From NCBI GenBank assembly GCA_013339765.2, contig CM023452.1, positions 158,046,977 to 158,110,976 on the forward strand: a DNA stretch of 64,000 nucleotides. The letters are read 5' to 3'. The stretch is from Haemaphysalis longicornis. Its lineage: Eukaryota; Arthropoda; Arachnida; Ixodida; Ixodidae. This document shows positions 34,480 to 47,026 of this stretch, in pieces (position 1 is the stretch's first letter; the number at the start of each line of letters is the position of its first letter). The position numbers and the translations under genes were made by a program. The notes under the pieces are model-generated. The model did no database searches. It was given only the letters and a program-made list of their open reading frames with translations, and had not been told where the DNA came from.

Positions 34480-35216
34480 GGCAAAAAGTGGATGAATCGT
34501 CGAAAGAGCCACGGCAGCTAAAAAAGCATGTTAAGACATTGCAGCAGACGAAACGGAGACTTAAAAACAAACTTTTGCTCTTCAAGAGTTCATTCACCAG
34601 CTAAAGCAGCAGAACATTCTATTGGAGAAAGGGTTGGAAATTTTCCAAGCCACATTTCATCTGCATACCCCGCAGCTTTTCAAGCGAATTATTGAGAAGA
34701 CGAATAAATGCCCCCAAGGATTGCAGTGTTTGCACAGACACCGCGCTTAAATTCCCCAAGGGCTTATGATTCTGTGCGAGCGAAGTTCCACTATGGTGTG
34801 CCATACCAACTCTAATGGTTCAAGGCCGTCGATGGGGATCCTGGATTCACCTATGAATCATTTTATTTATCAATGACATAGTAAATCATTTGATTTATCA
34901 ATGACATAGTGCAAGGAAGAAACGAGTCACTGATTACAGCTATAATGGTTGATGACATGAAAACATTTCCAAATTGCGGGCAATACATATTTTCAGTTAT
35001 GTTGACTTGGGCACAAAAATGACAGATGATAGCCTTACAGAAGCAACAGATGGCTGTGGTTTTGTGATGGTGGCATTCTATATGCGCCTGAAGGTGCCCC
35101 TTCTGTATTTTTTTATTGATGCTGTCTGTGGATCCGAAAGAGCCCTTCTGACGAAAAAGTGTATATCGCGCGTGACTTCAGTAGGCGTTGTAGCAGCATG
35201 GCTTGCTTGGATTTAG
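34480..35216 (+). pseudogene. P/THAP9-like transposase body, part 1 (copy B)
   Basis: The coiled-coil region gives LQQTKRRLKNK and FIHQLKQQNILLEKGLEIF across a frameshift. KAVDGDPGFTYESF begins at 34,822. A 29-bp tandem duplication (about 34,858-34,912) breaks the next helix. IMVDDM follows. An 80-codon open frame (34,974-35,216) carries FSYVDLGTKMTD, EATDGCGFVMVAF, YFFIDAVCGSERALLTKKC. This matches the family's region running from YVDFG through the GYF-x-x-D-x-x-x-G-x-ER-x-x-L helix. It is the best preserved part of either copy. Confidence 0.78.
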
Positions 35217-35322
35217 CGGCTTGAAACTCTTCTATGGCTAGTTTTCCTAATGCTGACCTCCGGATGCAGTTCACCAGCATTTAACATATTCATTCAAGTG
35301 CTCAGAAAATTGCTTACGAAAG

Positions 35323-35930
35323 TACCGTAGTAACCCGATTCTAACGCGGCCCCGATTCTAACGCGCACCCGATTTTCCTGGCCAAAAAAAAAAAACGAAA
35401 AAATTGCATGATTGTAACGCGCACGGAACTTATGACCCAGGCAAACGAATGCGAGCTGGCGATTTATTTCCGAATAATCTCTCACTCCTCGTCGCTTGCT
35501 GCTGACCGCATTATCTCTCAGTGCCGTCAAGAGCGTTCGTGATGCCACATTCTGAACGAACGTTCAACCATGGTCGATGGGATCGTGACCCACGCCTCGC
35601 ACGCCCTTCCCGCGAGCTTCTCCAGAGGCGCACGCTTCAGCCGACCGCTCGTTTTGAACGCGTGACAGCCGCTGCTGCATTGCTATTATCAAGCGCGCAA
35701 GTGGAACGATTTGAAGATTTGTGTAAACGCCGATAAAAAAGCCTATGCGCTTATGCTTCCTGCGTAAAAATTGTGCTAAAGGCTTGGCGCCATCTGAGAT
35801 GGCGATGGCGATGGGTGGAACGAAATTTCCACTGTTTCGGCAGTTTCGGTTTCGTATCCGATTCTAACGACGATTTTTCCGCCTATTTTTCCGGAAAAAA
35901 GGTGCGCGTTAGAATCGGGTAATTACGGTA
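35323..35930 (-). mobile_element. Pogo-type deletion derivative inside the copy B P relic
   Basis: The ends TACCGTAGTAACCCGATTCT (35,323) and AATCGGGTAATTACGGTA (to 35,930) are inverted repeats with TA at both edges. The inside aligns with 23,613-24,288, including the minus-strand GI-x-NALDGT remnant (about 35,500-35,560). Copy A reads through the site at about 2,125, so the insertion is younger than the duplication. Confidence 0.87.
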
Positions 35931-35939
35931 TTTGCGATT

Positions 35940-36165
35940 TTATATGCATGTCCCAGGATGTCACATGATCAAGCTTCTACATACCTGCTTAGGATCGGAA
36001 AGCTATATCACTGATATTCAAGGGCGCAAAGGGAAGCCAACACTGAAGCCAACGACTGGCATTGCGGCTTGGTTCTACCTTGCATGTTTTGCATTACATA
36101 CGTTTAAGAAAACACTGCTACACCCTCTAGCTGACATTATTAAAAGACTTTATATGAGTTGAAAA
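35940..36165 (+). pseudogene. P/THAP9-like transposase body, part 2 (copy B)
   Basis: The open frame 35,932-36,162 reads CHMIKLLHTCLGSESYITDI then QGRKGK, matching the family's D-x-CHM-x-K-L-x-RN motif and the strand after it. It continues the frame broken by the pogo insertion. The rest (PTLKPTTGIAAWFYLACF) has no motif I can place. Confidence 0.65.
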
Positions 36166-37079
36166 GAATGTTTTCATCTGCGGCAAAAAATTTGTGACAG
36201 ACCGTTCAATTTATCCAAAAATTTGAACCACGCTGTTGATGTTGTGTGAGCGAACTTTCCAGTCCCTAGTTATAGTACAGATTTGTATAACATGGGCAAC
36301 CGCACAGTTACAAAACAATTTATGCAATTACCCACGTGTCATTGGGGAATAGTCTAATTTGGGGAAAATTACACGCTTTGCAGAGTTTAGTTCCGCTCAA
36401 AGGTAAACCTCATTTCTTTCTCATTCTTGTGAGGAAGCTTACTGTAATGAACCTCTTCGCCGTAGTTGGAGGTTGTGAATACGATCCCGACACCCATTGT
36501 GCCCACTGTTGCGCAAGAATTATCTTAAGAACAGCAGTAAAATTAGCGCTTTTTGTAAGGTGTAATGTAGCACAATTACGGATAAAACATTTTAAAATGC
36601 CTGTGCAATTTGCGGCCTTGAAAGAAACTTGATGATTCATGGAATAGGAACTGAACAATCTTGTTTAATTAGCTACAGTGTTCGGCCGCGCCGAATACGA
36701 GCTCTGGGCTGCTACAAGTTTCCATAGTAAAGGAATATTGACGGATATACAAGCAAAGTTTGCTGCACATGTGCAATAATACAACTTCCGGAAACCAGAA
36801 ATGCAGATGATAAACGAGCTTGACATCGCGTCTGCAGTTTTTGTAAGCGTCTTGAAAAACGAAATTGAGCCCCGAGATTACAATTTGAGGCTATCGGTGT
36901 ATCTTAGAGTTTAGCTGTAGTCAAGGATTGCACGAAGTCTACCCGTGTTGTATGGCAGTTTGCAAGAGCCTGGATGAGTAGACAATCTTTCCAAACCATT
37001 CTGAAGGAGTAGCTTCAGTTGCAGCTACACATAACACATTATTCTCAATCTGTGTGGATTTTTTAAGAATTTGAGGATG

Positions 37080-39600
37080 TGAAGGATTACGCTTGTACAA
37101 ATAGTTTTACCTGTCAACAGAGACCGTTGTAAACAAAGTATTAGAGCTACAGGTTTTTTTTTTTCAGATGTATTGAGCGAATCAGAATGGTCTCTACTAG
37201 AAGAGTTAAAAATAAATACTTCATCTTTATTGAGCTTGCGTGCGCCAACAAATGTGGGTGTTTATTTGTATCCAATCTATGTTCACGTGCGAGTCCGCAC
37301 GCTTGTGTACAGCCCATATAGACATCAGTCAGTTCTAAAGAACGAAAAAAAAAACGGAGCGAGCCATCGAGCTGTAAACGTATAAAGCGAAGTTGTTATG
37401 GGCCAGAAGTTTTAAATGTATTTGAACAGAAGATAATAGAGCAAATAAATCAAAGAAACACCGAAATTGTAATAAATTAAAAAGTGGAGTACAAACAATG
37501 TTTTCTTTGTATAAATAGAACTTCCCGACAATGCAGTAGAAGCAGTATAGAGGCGGCGCTACACACATTGGCTCCGAATGAATTCCGTCAATTACTTCCT
37601 AGAGCACTTAAAATTCCGCTTTATTTGAAACTCACCACTCCAGGTGGATGTAGTTACTTTATATGGGCGACAATTTATTACAGCAGGAACATACTTGCAA
37701 TGATCACGGCTCTTTATCTAAGATATTCAGTATGCCTTCGTCCTTCTCGATTCGCACATGCAAAAAATATTCCTCAATAGCGGAAAACGTTTAAAACAGG
37801 TTCTTTGCGAGCCGCGGGCATCCTTACTTTGGTGCATTGTTGCTTCGTGCGGCGCCCATTGTCTTCTTTTAGAGTGGAGTTGACCTGACAACAAAGCTCT
37901 TCAAGTTTTTTGGGTGTAGAATAAACCCCATCCTACCCTGCATGTCGACCGATATGGTTGAGGTAGTAGTTCAGCTGGTGGATGTCAGGAATCACCGCAA
38001 TTTTGTATTTGTCCTCGTAATTAACACTACCTGCTGCCCCGGTCGTGTCTCGCTCTGCCAGCTTAGCCATTTTAAGCACATTTCGGCTACTGATACAACC
38101 AGGTGTATGGGGTAGCTGGAACTCGATAATCGCTGAGCTTGCTGAGCCATACTAGCCGTCATCATGTACGGGCATGACTTGATCAGGAATTTCTGACGCG
38201 CAGGTTAGCAGTGGATCTATTTACCTGCTTGGAGTGGGAAGACCTAAACGGAAAAAAACTTGTTTGATCGCCCTGGGCGCGTAAGACCACAGTACATAGT
38301 TGCTGGTGAAATGTGGGCCCAGTTCCAGAAACCTGATGCGGGGTTCGTTCAGTAACTTGCTAGTAATCATCAAAGGCTCACTAGAAGGTGTTCACTAAAA
38401 TGCGAAATGACACGTTCTGCGGGGAGTTCTACGCTCTAAGCAACACAAGCCACAACAACAAGGAAATTTTCGACGCACGGGAATAATTAAACACTTTCGA
38501 ATCATACACATATTCGTTAATTTTTATGTCAAGTTTTTAGAGGTGCAAGTCGCTAAGTACTGGCGCTATGCATGACCCAATGCATATCACGTTCCTCATT
38601 TGACTTTAAGACTTTCATTCAGAGGAAGGCCTTTCCCCTCGAGCTCCAACCGCTTCTGTACAGCGCCGCTCGAATCTTTTCCTTCCCTCCGAATTTGCAT
38701 ATTTTTAAGGCTCAGCCTTTGGCGCCCATTCCTGGGCTGAGCGTTGCACCTGTCGTCGGCGTAACAGAGCGAAGAGTGGCAAGACCGAAGAGTGAATTAA
38801 GTCAGAGGTGGGTTCACTGTAGCGGCGCGAGACTGTTCTCCGAGTTAGTGCCGAGGGGCAGAGGGTTGTATGCTGTGCACGCACGAATCGCTTTACTGTG
38901 CGACTCTCGGCTTCAACGTCAGAAGAGCGGGACGCGCGACGATGATGGGTGTTCGCTTTCAAAGACGCAGTTCGCGGCCCCTTCCTGACACGCACTTCGC
39001 TCCGCCGAGTCTGAGGCTCACCATTGCTGCCGCGGTGTGAACGCACGAGTGAGTGCTGTCTCGGCAGCACTGAACCTCTCAGGAGTGAGTGTCGAACTGC
39101 GTGCAAGGGAACCGGCCGGGGGCTCCGTAATCCGCTGCACCTAAATGAGCTGCCATAACGCAGAACCAGCACCGCCGACATCCAAACACCGAATGAGTGA
39201 TGATTCTGATGAATCGTGGCGACCCAACAGGGTGCAGGGGTTTCGTCCGCCTCTTCAAATGCAAGTAAGTTTTTTGAAACCGTACTAATATGTCCATCTG
39301 AAATTATTTGCCTCAACATATTTCGCCTAGTCAAGAAAAGCTATGCAACTGCGCCCAAAAATCGCAATAGGGGTATTGTTATCGCTAGCCATTTTTAACC
39401 CTGCAATAAGTAATTGGCCTTCCTTCTTTGGTAAACCTATCTCTCGGTGTTTACCAGTCACCCTGGTGGCCCACTGGTTTTCATTCCACGGTTTTACTTT
39501 GCCACCCAACTCCATTTCTTTTTTTTTTTCAGCTAAAATATCTTCTGCTCTAGTTTATTCCCTTACCAGGTTGCTCGTTTCCTGTCTGTAAAAGTTACTC
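37080..39600. other. Non-coding tract shared with copy A; CpG-rich part at 38,580-39,200
   Basis: Aligns with 3,300-5,809. The minus-strand open frame at 38,705-39,334 (209 codons) lies in the CpG-rich part. Its frame is not maintained in copy A, so I do not call it a gene. GTAGTTCAGCTGGTGGATG at about 37,966 is the counterpart of the tRNA A-box-like motif in A. Confidence 0.5.
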
Positions 39601-39681
39601 TGATCGTTTTACATTCCAAGGTAGGTTGAACCAACTTAGGTTTGCTTTCAACTTGTTTCCGTCCAGTTTTTACTCCATATG

Positions 39682-39698
39682 TGATCACCTCACATTTC
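39682..39698 (+). repeat. Target-site duplication, left of LINE
   Basis: TGATCACCTCACATTTC here is identical to 45,262-45,278. The foldback arm of copy A has a single matching site at about 5,868-5,884, the empty site. Confidence 0.9.
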
Positions 39699-40100
39699 CC
39701 CGCACGGGGCACCTTGAGTATTCATGGTGACGGTGTTGGCGACACCGCGGACCCCGAGCCCCCAACATAAACTGAAACCCTTTACCGTGGTAATGTGGTT
39801 TAAAGGTGAAGGGTAGAACCTCAAACGGTGGCCGTCGGAGCCCAGGTCAAGCTCCGGCGGATGGGCTCCCTGTCTGTTTACCAGGCAGGGAGCTCCGGGA
39901 CCTCTCAGGCTATCAGGGTAAGGTTTGAGAAGAAAGTACCCCCGTCCCCTGCTTCTATACTATGATGTATGGCATTCTCTAAACCCCCCCCCCCCCAAAC
40001 GTGATAGGTCCCTGAAAAGGGGCCGCACCGAAGTATCCTTTCCTCCGTTGCCGTCGTTAACTTTTCCTGAACCGGACCATTTTTTTCCCCATTTCTTGTA

Positions 40101-41375
40101 ATGGAATCCCTCAATCCAACCCACCCTCTTGCATCTCAGTCAGTCTTTTGATCGCCAAGTATCTTAAAACCATAGTAGGAAAATCGTATAAATGCCAAAA
40201 ACAAAGGTCTGGTGAACTCTTAATTGAAATAAATGACAAGCAGCAGTCTGCAAAGTTTCTAGCTCAGACTAGACTGGCTGATCTAGACATCAGGGTCACA
40301 CCCCATCGGAGCCTCAACAGCTCCCAGGGTGTGATATCCGAGACGGATCTCTTGAACGAAACGGATGCGGATCTCCTTGCCGGCTTGAAGGATAAGGGCG
40401 TCACTGCCGTGAGACGCATCACTATCCACAGAGACGACAGGAGATTCCCACCAAACACATTATCTTGACTTTCGACCGCGCAGTTCTTCCACAATACATA
40501 AATGCAGGTTTTATCCGTTGCTCCATCCGTCCCTACATCCCGAACCCGCGGCGCTGTTTTAAGTGCCAGCGGTTCGGGCACGGGACAAACTCTTGCCGTG
40601 GCCGAACGACGTGTGCAAAATACGCGGCGCACGATCATCCGACTGACAACTGTCCATCCGACACCCTCTGTTGTGTGAACTGCGGCGGTCCGCATGCAGC
40701 GTACTCCCGCAAGTGTGAAAAATTCCAACTGAAAAAAAAAAAAATCAACATAAAGGTAACTGAAAACATCACCTTCTCAGAGGCGCGAAAGGTTCGCCTC
40801 TTTCCCCCTGGGGAGGTACGCCGAACGCAGCTCGCCGGGGGGGGGGAGCGGCGTCTCGTTTCCACAGGGACCCAGTTCAGCGAGTTGGACCTGGCCCTCC
40901 CCCCCCCCCCCCCCCTGGGTTGCTTCTGGCAGCCCACCCGCCACCACCCGCTTGCTGAGGCAGCAGCGGTTGTGGTGCCAAAACCCCTTCCGTCGGGACC
41001 GGTGCCGCTCCCGCCTCTGTCTCCCCGTCCTCCAGTGCGTTGGAGGGTACCGAGGTGATGGACACCACGGGCCCCGCACCGGTTCCCACCGCCACCGCAC
41101 CGCCCGTGCCACCTCTGGCGCCCCGGACGCCCTCGGCGGTGGCGGCTCAAACGAAGGGCCCCCGAGGGGGGGCCAAGTCCGGGGGCCGGGTCCGTCGGGC
41201 ACCCCTCGGACATCGACGACGAATGGATGTCGGGCCGTTCCTGCTTGCAACGCAGCGCAAGGAACGCGTCCCGACGCGAAAGCCTCCCGACAAGCCAAAA
41301 AAGGCGAGAGTCACAGCCCCGAAAGACGACCCCATAAACAAACACACACACTCCAGTAGCTCTCACACTAAATAA
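40101..41375 (+). pseudogene. LINE ORF1, gag-like zinc-knuckle protein (frameshifted)
   Basis: The likely start is ATG at 40,101 (MESLNPTHPLASQS), which leaves frame at about 40,148. The frames 40,148-40,468, 40,465-41,058 and 41,040-41,375 then carry the protein. Tandem CCHC-type knuckles appear as CFKCQRFGHGTNSC, CAKYAAHDHPTDNC and CCVNCGGPHAAYSRKC (about 40,555-40,720). The middle one has Tyr in place of its second Cys. A Pro-rich C-terminus follows, with C-runs at about 40,898-40,915 that favour slippage. Such proteins bind the LINE RNA and help form the ribonucleoprotein. Confidence 0.85.
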
Positions 41376-44300
41376 TGGGAAGAGAAAACATAATTCAATG
41401 GAACTGTAGAGGCCTTTTTAAAAATCTTGACGACGTATACGAAACTACTGCATGCTAATCAGCCAAGTGTAATGTGTGTTCAGGAAACACATTTGAATTC
41501 CAATACACAAATTTCTTGAATAGTTACATGGTCTTCAGAAAGGACAGGGATGGCTGCACACACTCTTCTGGCGGTGTGGCCATAATTGCCCGGAAATCCT
41601 TAGCCTGCCACCCTGTCACTCTGAACACTATCCTTGAGGCTGTAGCAATACGCTTGATAATATTTAATAGGTTGATAACGGTATGCTCCATTTACATTCC
41701 TCCTGATGTTTCACTTTTAAGCTCTGACTTCGAGGCGCTGGTTGACCAGCTGCCCGAACCATACATCCTGACAGGCGACCTTAATGCTCACAACACTCTT
41801 TGGGGCTCTTCTCGACGGATGCCCGAGGTCGCCTTATAGAGAAATTCCCTTTCATCTTTAGGAGCATGCCTTTTCAACAATAAACAGCCTACATACCCTA
41901 ACATAGGACACAACACATACTCATGTCTTGACTTGGCGATTGGCTCCGCAGTTCTCTTTCCTCTCCTCGAGTGGGCTGTTGGGGACTGACCCATACTGGG
42001 AGTACCACTTCCCCACCTCACTCACATACATAGGTAAAGGCCCATGCAGTCCATCTTCCCATAATAGGTTCAATGAAGCACTAGCACTACACCACACATC
42101 CATAGGACACCTACACGTCGAAGAAGCTACCGAACTCCTCACGGCGCACATCCTCGACGCCCCGAAAAGTCCATTCCCCACGCCTCTGGTGCCCCGCGCA
42201 ACCAGAGGAGGCCGTGGTGGAATGAGGACTGTAGGCGGGCGCGAGAGGCCCAGAACAAGGCGTGGGGTGTCCTTCGCCGGTACCCCACGTCACATAACCT
42301 CATTTTTTTAAACGGGCAAAGGCTTTTGGGAAGCGAGTGCGTCGTGAGGCGAAAAGGGAGAGTTGGCGCACCTTCTTCACTTCAATCAACTCATACACTG
42401 ACACACACAAAGTCCGGACAGGAATACGAAAACTAAAAGGACAACAGACACACAGCCTGCCCCTGGTTAGTACAACAGGGGACACACTGGAAGACCAGGC
42501 TAACACACTTGCACAACACTTCGAACACGTGTCCAGTTCAGCACACTACACCAACACTTTCATTAAGCACAAAGCATCATGTGAGAAGAAGTCCTTGCGA
42601 GACACTAATAAGTCGAACTCATCCTATAACACCCCCTTTTCACTTCATGAGCTGAAGGTCACACTCGGTACTTGTAAACCTTCAGGTCCAGGTACAGACA
42701 GGATTTCATACACAATGATACAACACTTACATGCAGACACACTTGAAACACTTCTTCACCTCTACAATAAAATATTTCTTTCGGGGCACTTCCCACGCTC
42801 TTGGAGGGAGGCCATAGTAGTGGCTTTCCTAAAGGAAGGGAAGGACCCTTCCTCTCCCGCCAGTTATCGCCCATTGCCCTGACAAGCTGCCTGTGTAAGC
42901 TCTTCGAGAAGATGATAAACAGGAGACTCGTGTACTTCTTAGAGTACAACGGTCTTCTCGAGAGCTGTCAGGCAGGCTTTAGGGCGGGGCGATCTACGAA
43001 CGATCAACTCGTTGCGTTAGAGTCATATATTAAAGATGCTTACCTCCATAAGCAGTACTGTATGACAGTATTCTTTGATCTTGAAAAGGCGTACGACACT
43101 GCTTGGTGGTACGGCATCCTCAGCGATTTGAAGTCCTTTGGTATGTCGGGTAACATGTGGAACACGCTTGCCAGTTACCTCTCTGAAAGAACGTTACGCG
43201 TGCGAGTTGGAACTGCCTCTCTAGGGTTCATGTGCAGGAAAACGGTGTTCCGCAAGGTGGAGTTTTGAGTTGCACGTTGTTTATTGTAAAAATGAACTCT
43301 CTTCGGAAGGCTCTGCCACCAACCATTTCCTGCTCAATCTATGTAGACGACGTGCAATTATACTTTAAGTCTTGTAACCTGTCTATCTGCGAGCGCCAAG
43401 TCCAGCTTGGTGTTAACAAGCTAGCTGGCTGGGCAGATAGCAACGGTTTTAAATTTAATCCAGTGAAGTGTACTTGTGTTTTGTTTTCGAAAAGGCGCGG
43501 CATTCGGCCGGATCCAGACATCAAACTCAATGGTTGTCTCAATTCCAGTCAGAAATGAACACAAGTTTTTAGGTGTACTCCTTGACGAAAAGCTCTCGTT
43601 CATTCCACACATAAAACAACTGAAACATAAATGCTTAAAGGCCATGAATGCACTCAAGGTTCTCTCCCACTCTTCATATGGGGCTGACAAACAACTTCTT
43701 TTACGTGTTTTTACCAGCCTGATAGGTTCACGATTAGACTATGGAAGCGTTGTTTATGGGTCAGCAAGTAAGACATCCCTCAAAATGCTGGACCCAGTGC
43801 TTCATCTGGGGCTCCGGTTGGCATGTGGCGCCTTCCGGACTAGCCCGGTCGAAAGCCTCTATGTGGAGTGTAATAAGTGGAACCTACAACGTCAGCGAGC
43901 ATACACAGATCTTCTTTTTGCTTTTAAAATTTCATCTATGCCACACCATCCTTTTAAATCGGCTTTTTATGATACGTCTCAGACTGCACTACTCCTAAAC
44001 CGACCATCGTTCTCTGCGCCCTTCTTTTACAGAGTTAGAGAGGAAGCGTCAGAGCTTTCTGTCTCCTTTTTAGACACCATACAAAGTTCTCAAACAGATT
44101 TTATAGCACCATGGCATCTCCGCCATGTATCATGCGACACATCCTTCACACATGTAGATAAAAACCGAGCTCCCACATGTGCAATTCTGCAGCACTTCTT
44201 GTTTTTGCAGCAGAAGTATCAATTTTCTGAATTTTATACGGACGCCTCTAAAATTGCCACCTCTGTGTCCTGCGCGGCGCATGGGCCCGGCCTTAATGTC

Positions 44301-45067
44301 ACTAAAACTCTTAACAGTAATACCAGTATCTTTACGGCAGAGGCTTATGGTGTACTTCTTGTTGTTAATCATATCCTTCAAAGTCACATCCCACAATCCA
44401 TTATATATACAGACTCCCTCAGTGTCGTGCGGGCGTTGTCGTCAACAAAGTCTTCAAAAATCACGTTGTAAATCTAATAGTCAAGGGTATTATGTCGGTG
44501 TATGTACGCAAATTTGAACTGGTTCTTTGCTGGGTCCCTGGCCACAGTGGTATAGCCGGGAACGAAGCAGCGGACCGAATGGCTGCTGCTGCTACACTCT
44601 CGAATACAGTAGACATAACCACATTACCCTACACCGACGTGAAACCACACATCAGACAAAACTTCGCAAAACATGGCAAACACTGGAGTGAAAAAAACAG
44701 ACAAGTTACACGTAATAAAACCACACTTTGGGGCCAAAACACCACCGACACACGTAATAGATACACTGAAGTCGCCTTGGCTAGATTACGGATAGGGCAC
44801 ACTCATGCAACGCACTCGCACCTTCTCACGGGGTCTCCAAGACCTCTGTGCAGCAGGTGCGGAGAGGCCCTATCCGTGATCCACATTCTCATACAATGTA
44901 AGGCACTCGACATTACACGACGAAAACACTTCCCACAACTACACACACGACATATTCCACCACACCCGTCATACTTCTTAGGAGATGAAGCCATGTTCTC
45001 TGTTCAGCGAACCTTAAGGTTCCTATCTGAAATTCATTTCTTACAACTCATCACTTATCACTCATAG
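41375..45067 (+). pseudogene. LINE ORF2: endonuclease-RT-RNase H polyprotein (frameshifted)
   Basis: From 41,375 the endonuclease starts MGRENIIQWNCRGL. ILTGDLNAHNTLWGSS (about 41,768-41,815) carries the GD-x-N motif. RT pieces are PSGPGTDRISYTMI (42,680), RQLSPIALTSCLCKLFEKM (42,858), FDLEKAYDT (43,075) and IYVDDVQLYF (43,335, catalytic DD intact). RNase H has YTDASKIATS (44,238), YTDSLSVVRALSS (44,407) and WVPGHSGIAGNEAADRM (44,531). It ends with a CSRC-x-H-x-C zinc-type motif (44,853-44,902). Breaks lie near 41,430, 41,840, 42,310, 42,880, 43,260, 43,550 and 44,470, so no functional protein can be made. Confidence 0.9.
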
Positions 45068-45261
45068 TTTTACCCCTGGTCCTATACACCAGCCACCGTA
45101 TTTATTTTTTAACCACTCACGTTCTTCACCCTGGCCCTTTACACCAGACGTGCTCATAGTATTTAACTGACTTTATCCGATTTCCCTCCTTATCAAATAA
45201 CTTTGTATTTGGCGCTCTTTGCCCATGTCGGCCTTGCGCCATTAAACTTAAACCATCATCA

Positions 45262-45278
45262 TGATCACCTCACATTTC
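45262..45278 (+). repeat. Target-site duplication, right of LINE
   Basis: Identical to 39,682-39,698 over 17 bases. It resumes the foldback arm immediately after the LINE's CATCAT tail. Confidence 0.9.
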
Positions 45279-47026
45279 TTTACAAACTTGCCGCTGAAAG
45301 TTCTCAATGAATGGCTGGCTGGATCATCTTGGCTGCAGCGTTTCACTACTATCCCAATGAGGACCGTGTTAGCCCGCGCTATGACCCCCCGCAAAGGCAA
45401 AATCTTACGACCAAGCTACGAACGCGAAGGAAATGAAGCTCCCGGAATGCGATGAAAGATCAGTGGAATAGATTCCTGTATTAAAACGCCAGAGGTTCGG
45501 GTTCGATTCCGGGCATTAGAAATGTTACTCTTTTCGTTCGGATTGGATGCACATGTCATTGTTCCCAACCGCTGCTAACCGTTCCCCTCGGCCCTTTTTC
45601 GGTGGCCCAGTGGTTCATGGCGTCACGGCTGAAATGTCCTGGGTCAGGTACCCGCGATCTCCCTAACCACAATTTTTTATCAGGCTTTTGTGGAGTCTTG
45701 GTGAGAAGGATGGATTTGCGTCCGGCTACGCCGCTCTGCTCGGAATATTGCGTCTGGAACGGAACCAAGAAAAGCATAGCTTTATTCTCCTACAAGTCAG
45801 TTTATGAGCCTTGTTTTAAATTTCCGTTTACATTATGCCATTACATTAGTAAAATATTTTAGCCTTGCAGAGAGATCTAACGTCAGTCTAATACCTCTCT
45901 ATTAAACCATGAACTTTATTTTTGCATTCATTCTGGTATGCTGCCTTAGCAAGAAATTTAGACGTCCTGGTGTGGCAAAACAACTTTAAACTCTTTGCCT
46001 TTTTTTTTCTTTATGTAATATTTCAATAAAAGGTTCTCGCATCTATCAGCCAGACTAAAAATCACGTGTTTGTATACTTTTTGCTATCCTAGGGATGATT
46101 GTTACGGGCCTAAAAAGCTTTCTCAGGACGTCAGAAGGGTTTCTCTTCGCATATTCCGCATTTACAGATGGTTTCAAAGAAAGGATCTTATTTCTTCGAA
46201 GACCAGCGTTGACAGACGCCGAAAATAGAACAGGGGCCTGGTTGATAACATCAAAAAAGAGAAAAAAAATATTTTCCTTCATTAGGCTAAATGCCTCACT
46301 CGCCTGTTAAAAGCAAAGTGTGAGGCAATGCCGCCGTGACGCGACATCTACACCGTAGTTGTCGTCATCGACGTTACACAAAAGGTTCGAAAATGGGCGC
46401 TTCTTGTTAAGAGAAAATGAATTGGGCTCGCGCGGTAATCGAGCACGAGAAGCAAGAGCGGCCGCTGCAGATGCGCTAACCACGGCGCTAACTCGGCTTG
46501 CTGCCGGAAGGAAGATGATATTAACCTGATTGATGGGTGCGCTGTGGCAGTGAACACGACAACATGTAGTTTGAACCGCTGCATGCGGAGGAGAGGGCTC
46601 CTGGTGAGGTAGCTGCCGCGTTAATTCCACGAGTCGGCGCGTAGGAGCAATTCGGTTCGAAAATATCAATACAGGCAAGCGAAGAAAAAAAGTGGCAGTG
46701 TAAAATAAAAAAGGCGTGTTCCAAACTGCGAACAAAGTCGCAGGGGGCGCCGGCACGTGTGGTATGAAAAACAACCAGGAATAAGCGAACTTCCTCTGCC
46801 TCTGTTGCAAGCAGGGTGAGCGGGGGCACTGCGGAAGCCAGAAATTTAAATCGCACTGGCCAAACCTCCCTTCTATCCATCGAGCGGAGTGAGACAGGGT
46901 GACGAACACCGTGATGTGTGATAGCAGTGAGCGGATAACGGTGCCACATCCTAGTATGGCGAATCGCTGCTCTTCACTTGCGACAGCCTTGACGCTGAGT
47001 AGAACTGCTGTAATTTTCGGCCATGA

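Larger units (their letters stand above)
33800..37080 (+). mobile_element. P-element/THAP9-like transposon relic, copy B
   Basis: The same elements as in copy A appear in order: first zinc pair candidate CAAFCCANR (about 33,831-33,857), THAP half (33,996-34,172), coiled coil (about 34,520-34,660), GDPGFT block (34,822), YVDLG (34,998) and CHMIK (35,959). A pogo derivative interrupts it at 35,323-35,930. The stretch 36,200-37,080 aligns with A 2,450-3,290 and has no assigned domain. Terminal repeats are not identified. Confidence 0.75.
39699..45261 (+). mobile_element. Near-complete RNase H-bearing LINE (I-like group)
   Basis: The element is bounded by a 17-bp target duplication. It begins with a GC-rich leader (CCCGCACGGGGCACC). 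It has a gag-like zinc-knuckle ORF1, and an ORF2 with endonuclease, RT, RNase H and a C-terminal Cys/His motif. It ends with a short CATCAT tail. ORF1 stop and ORF2 start overlap as TAATG at 41,373-41,377, suggesting termination-reinitiation in the active ancestor. About half a dozen frameshifts now break both ORFs. RNase H after RT favours the I group over Jockey, but the clade call is tentative. A second copy of the family runs off the window end at 62,270-64,000. Confidence 0.9.

Noticed and set aside
38705..39334. 209-codon minus-strand ORF in the CpG-rich tract of copy B
   Set aside because: The aligned region of copy A (4,661-5,300) does not keep the frame, the composition follows the high GC content, and no domain is recognisable.
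40635..41366. 243-codon minus-strand ORF, Gly/Arg-rich
   Set aside because: It is the antisense shadow of the GC- and Pro-rich LINE ORF1, which has clear zinc knuckles on the plus strand.
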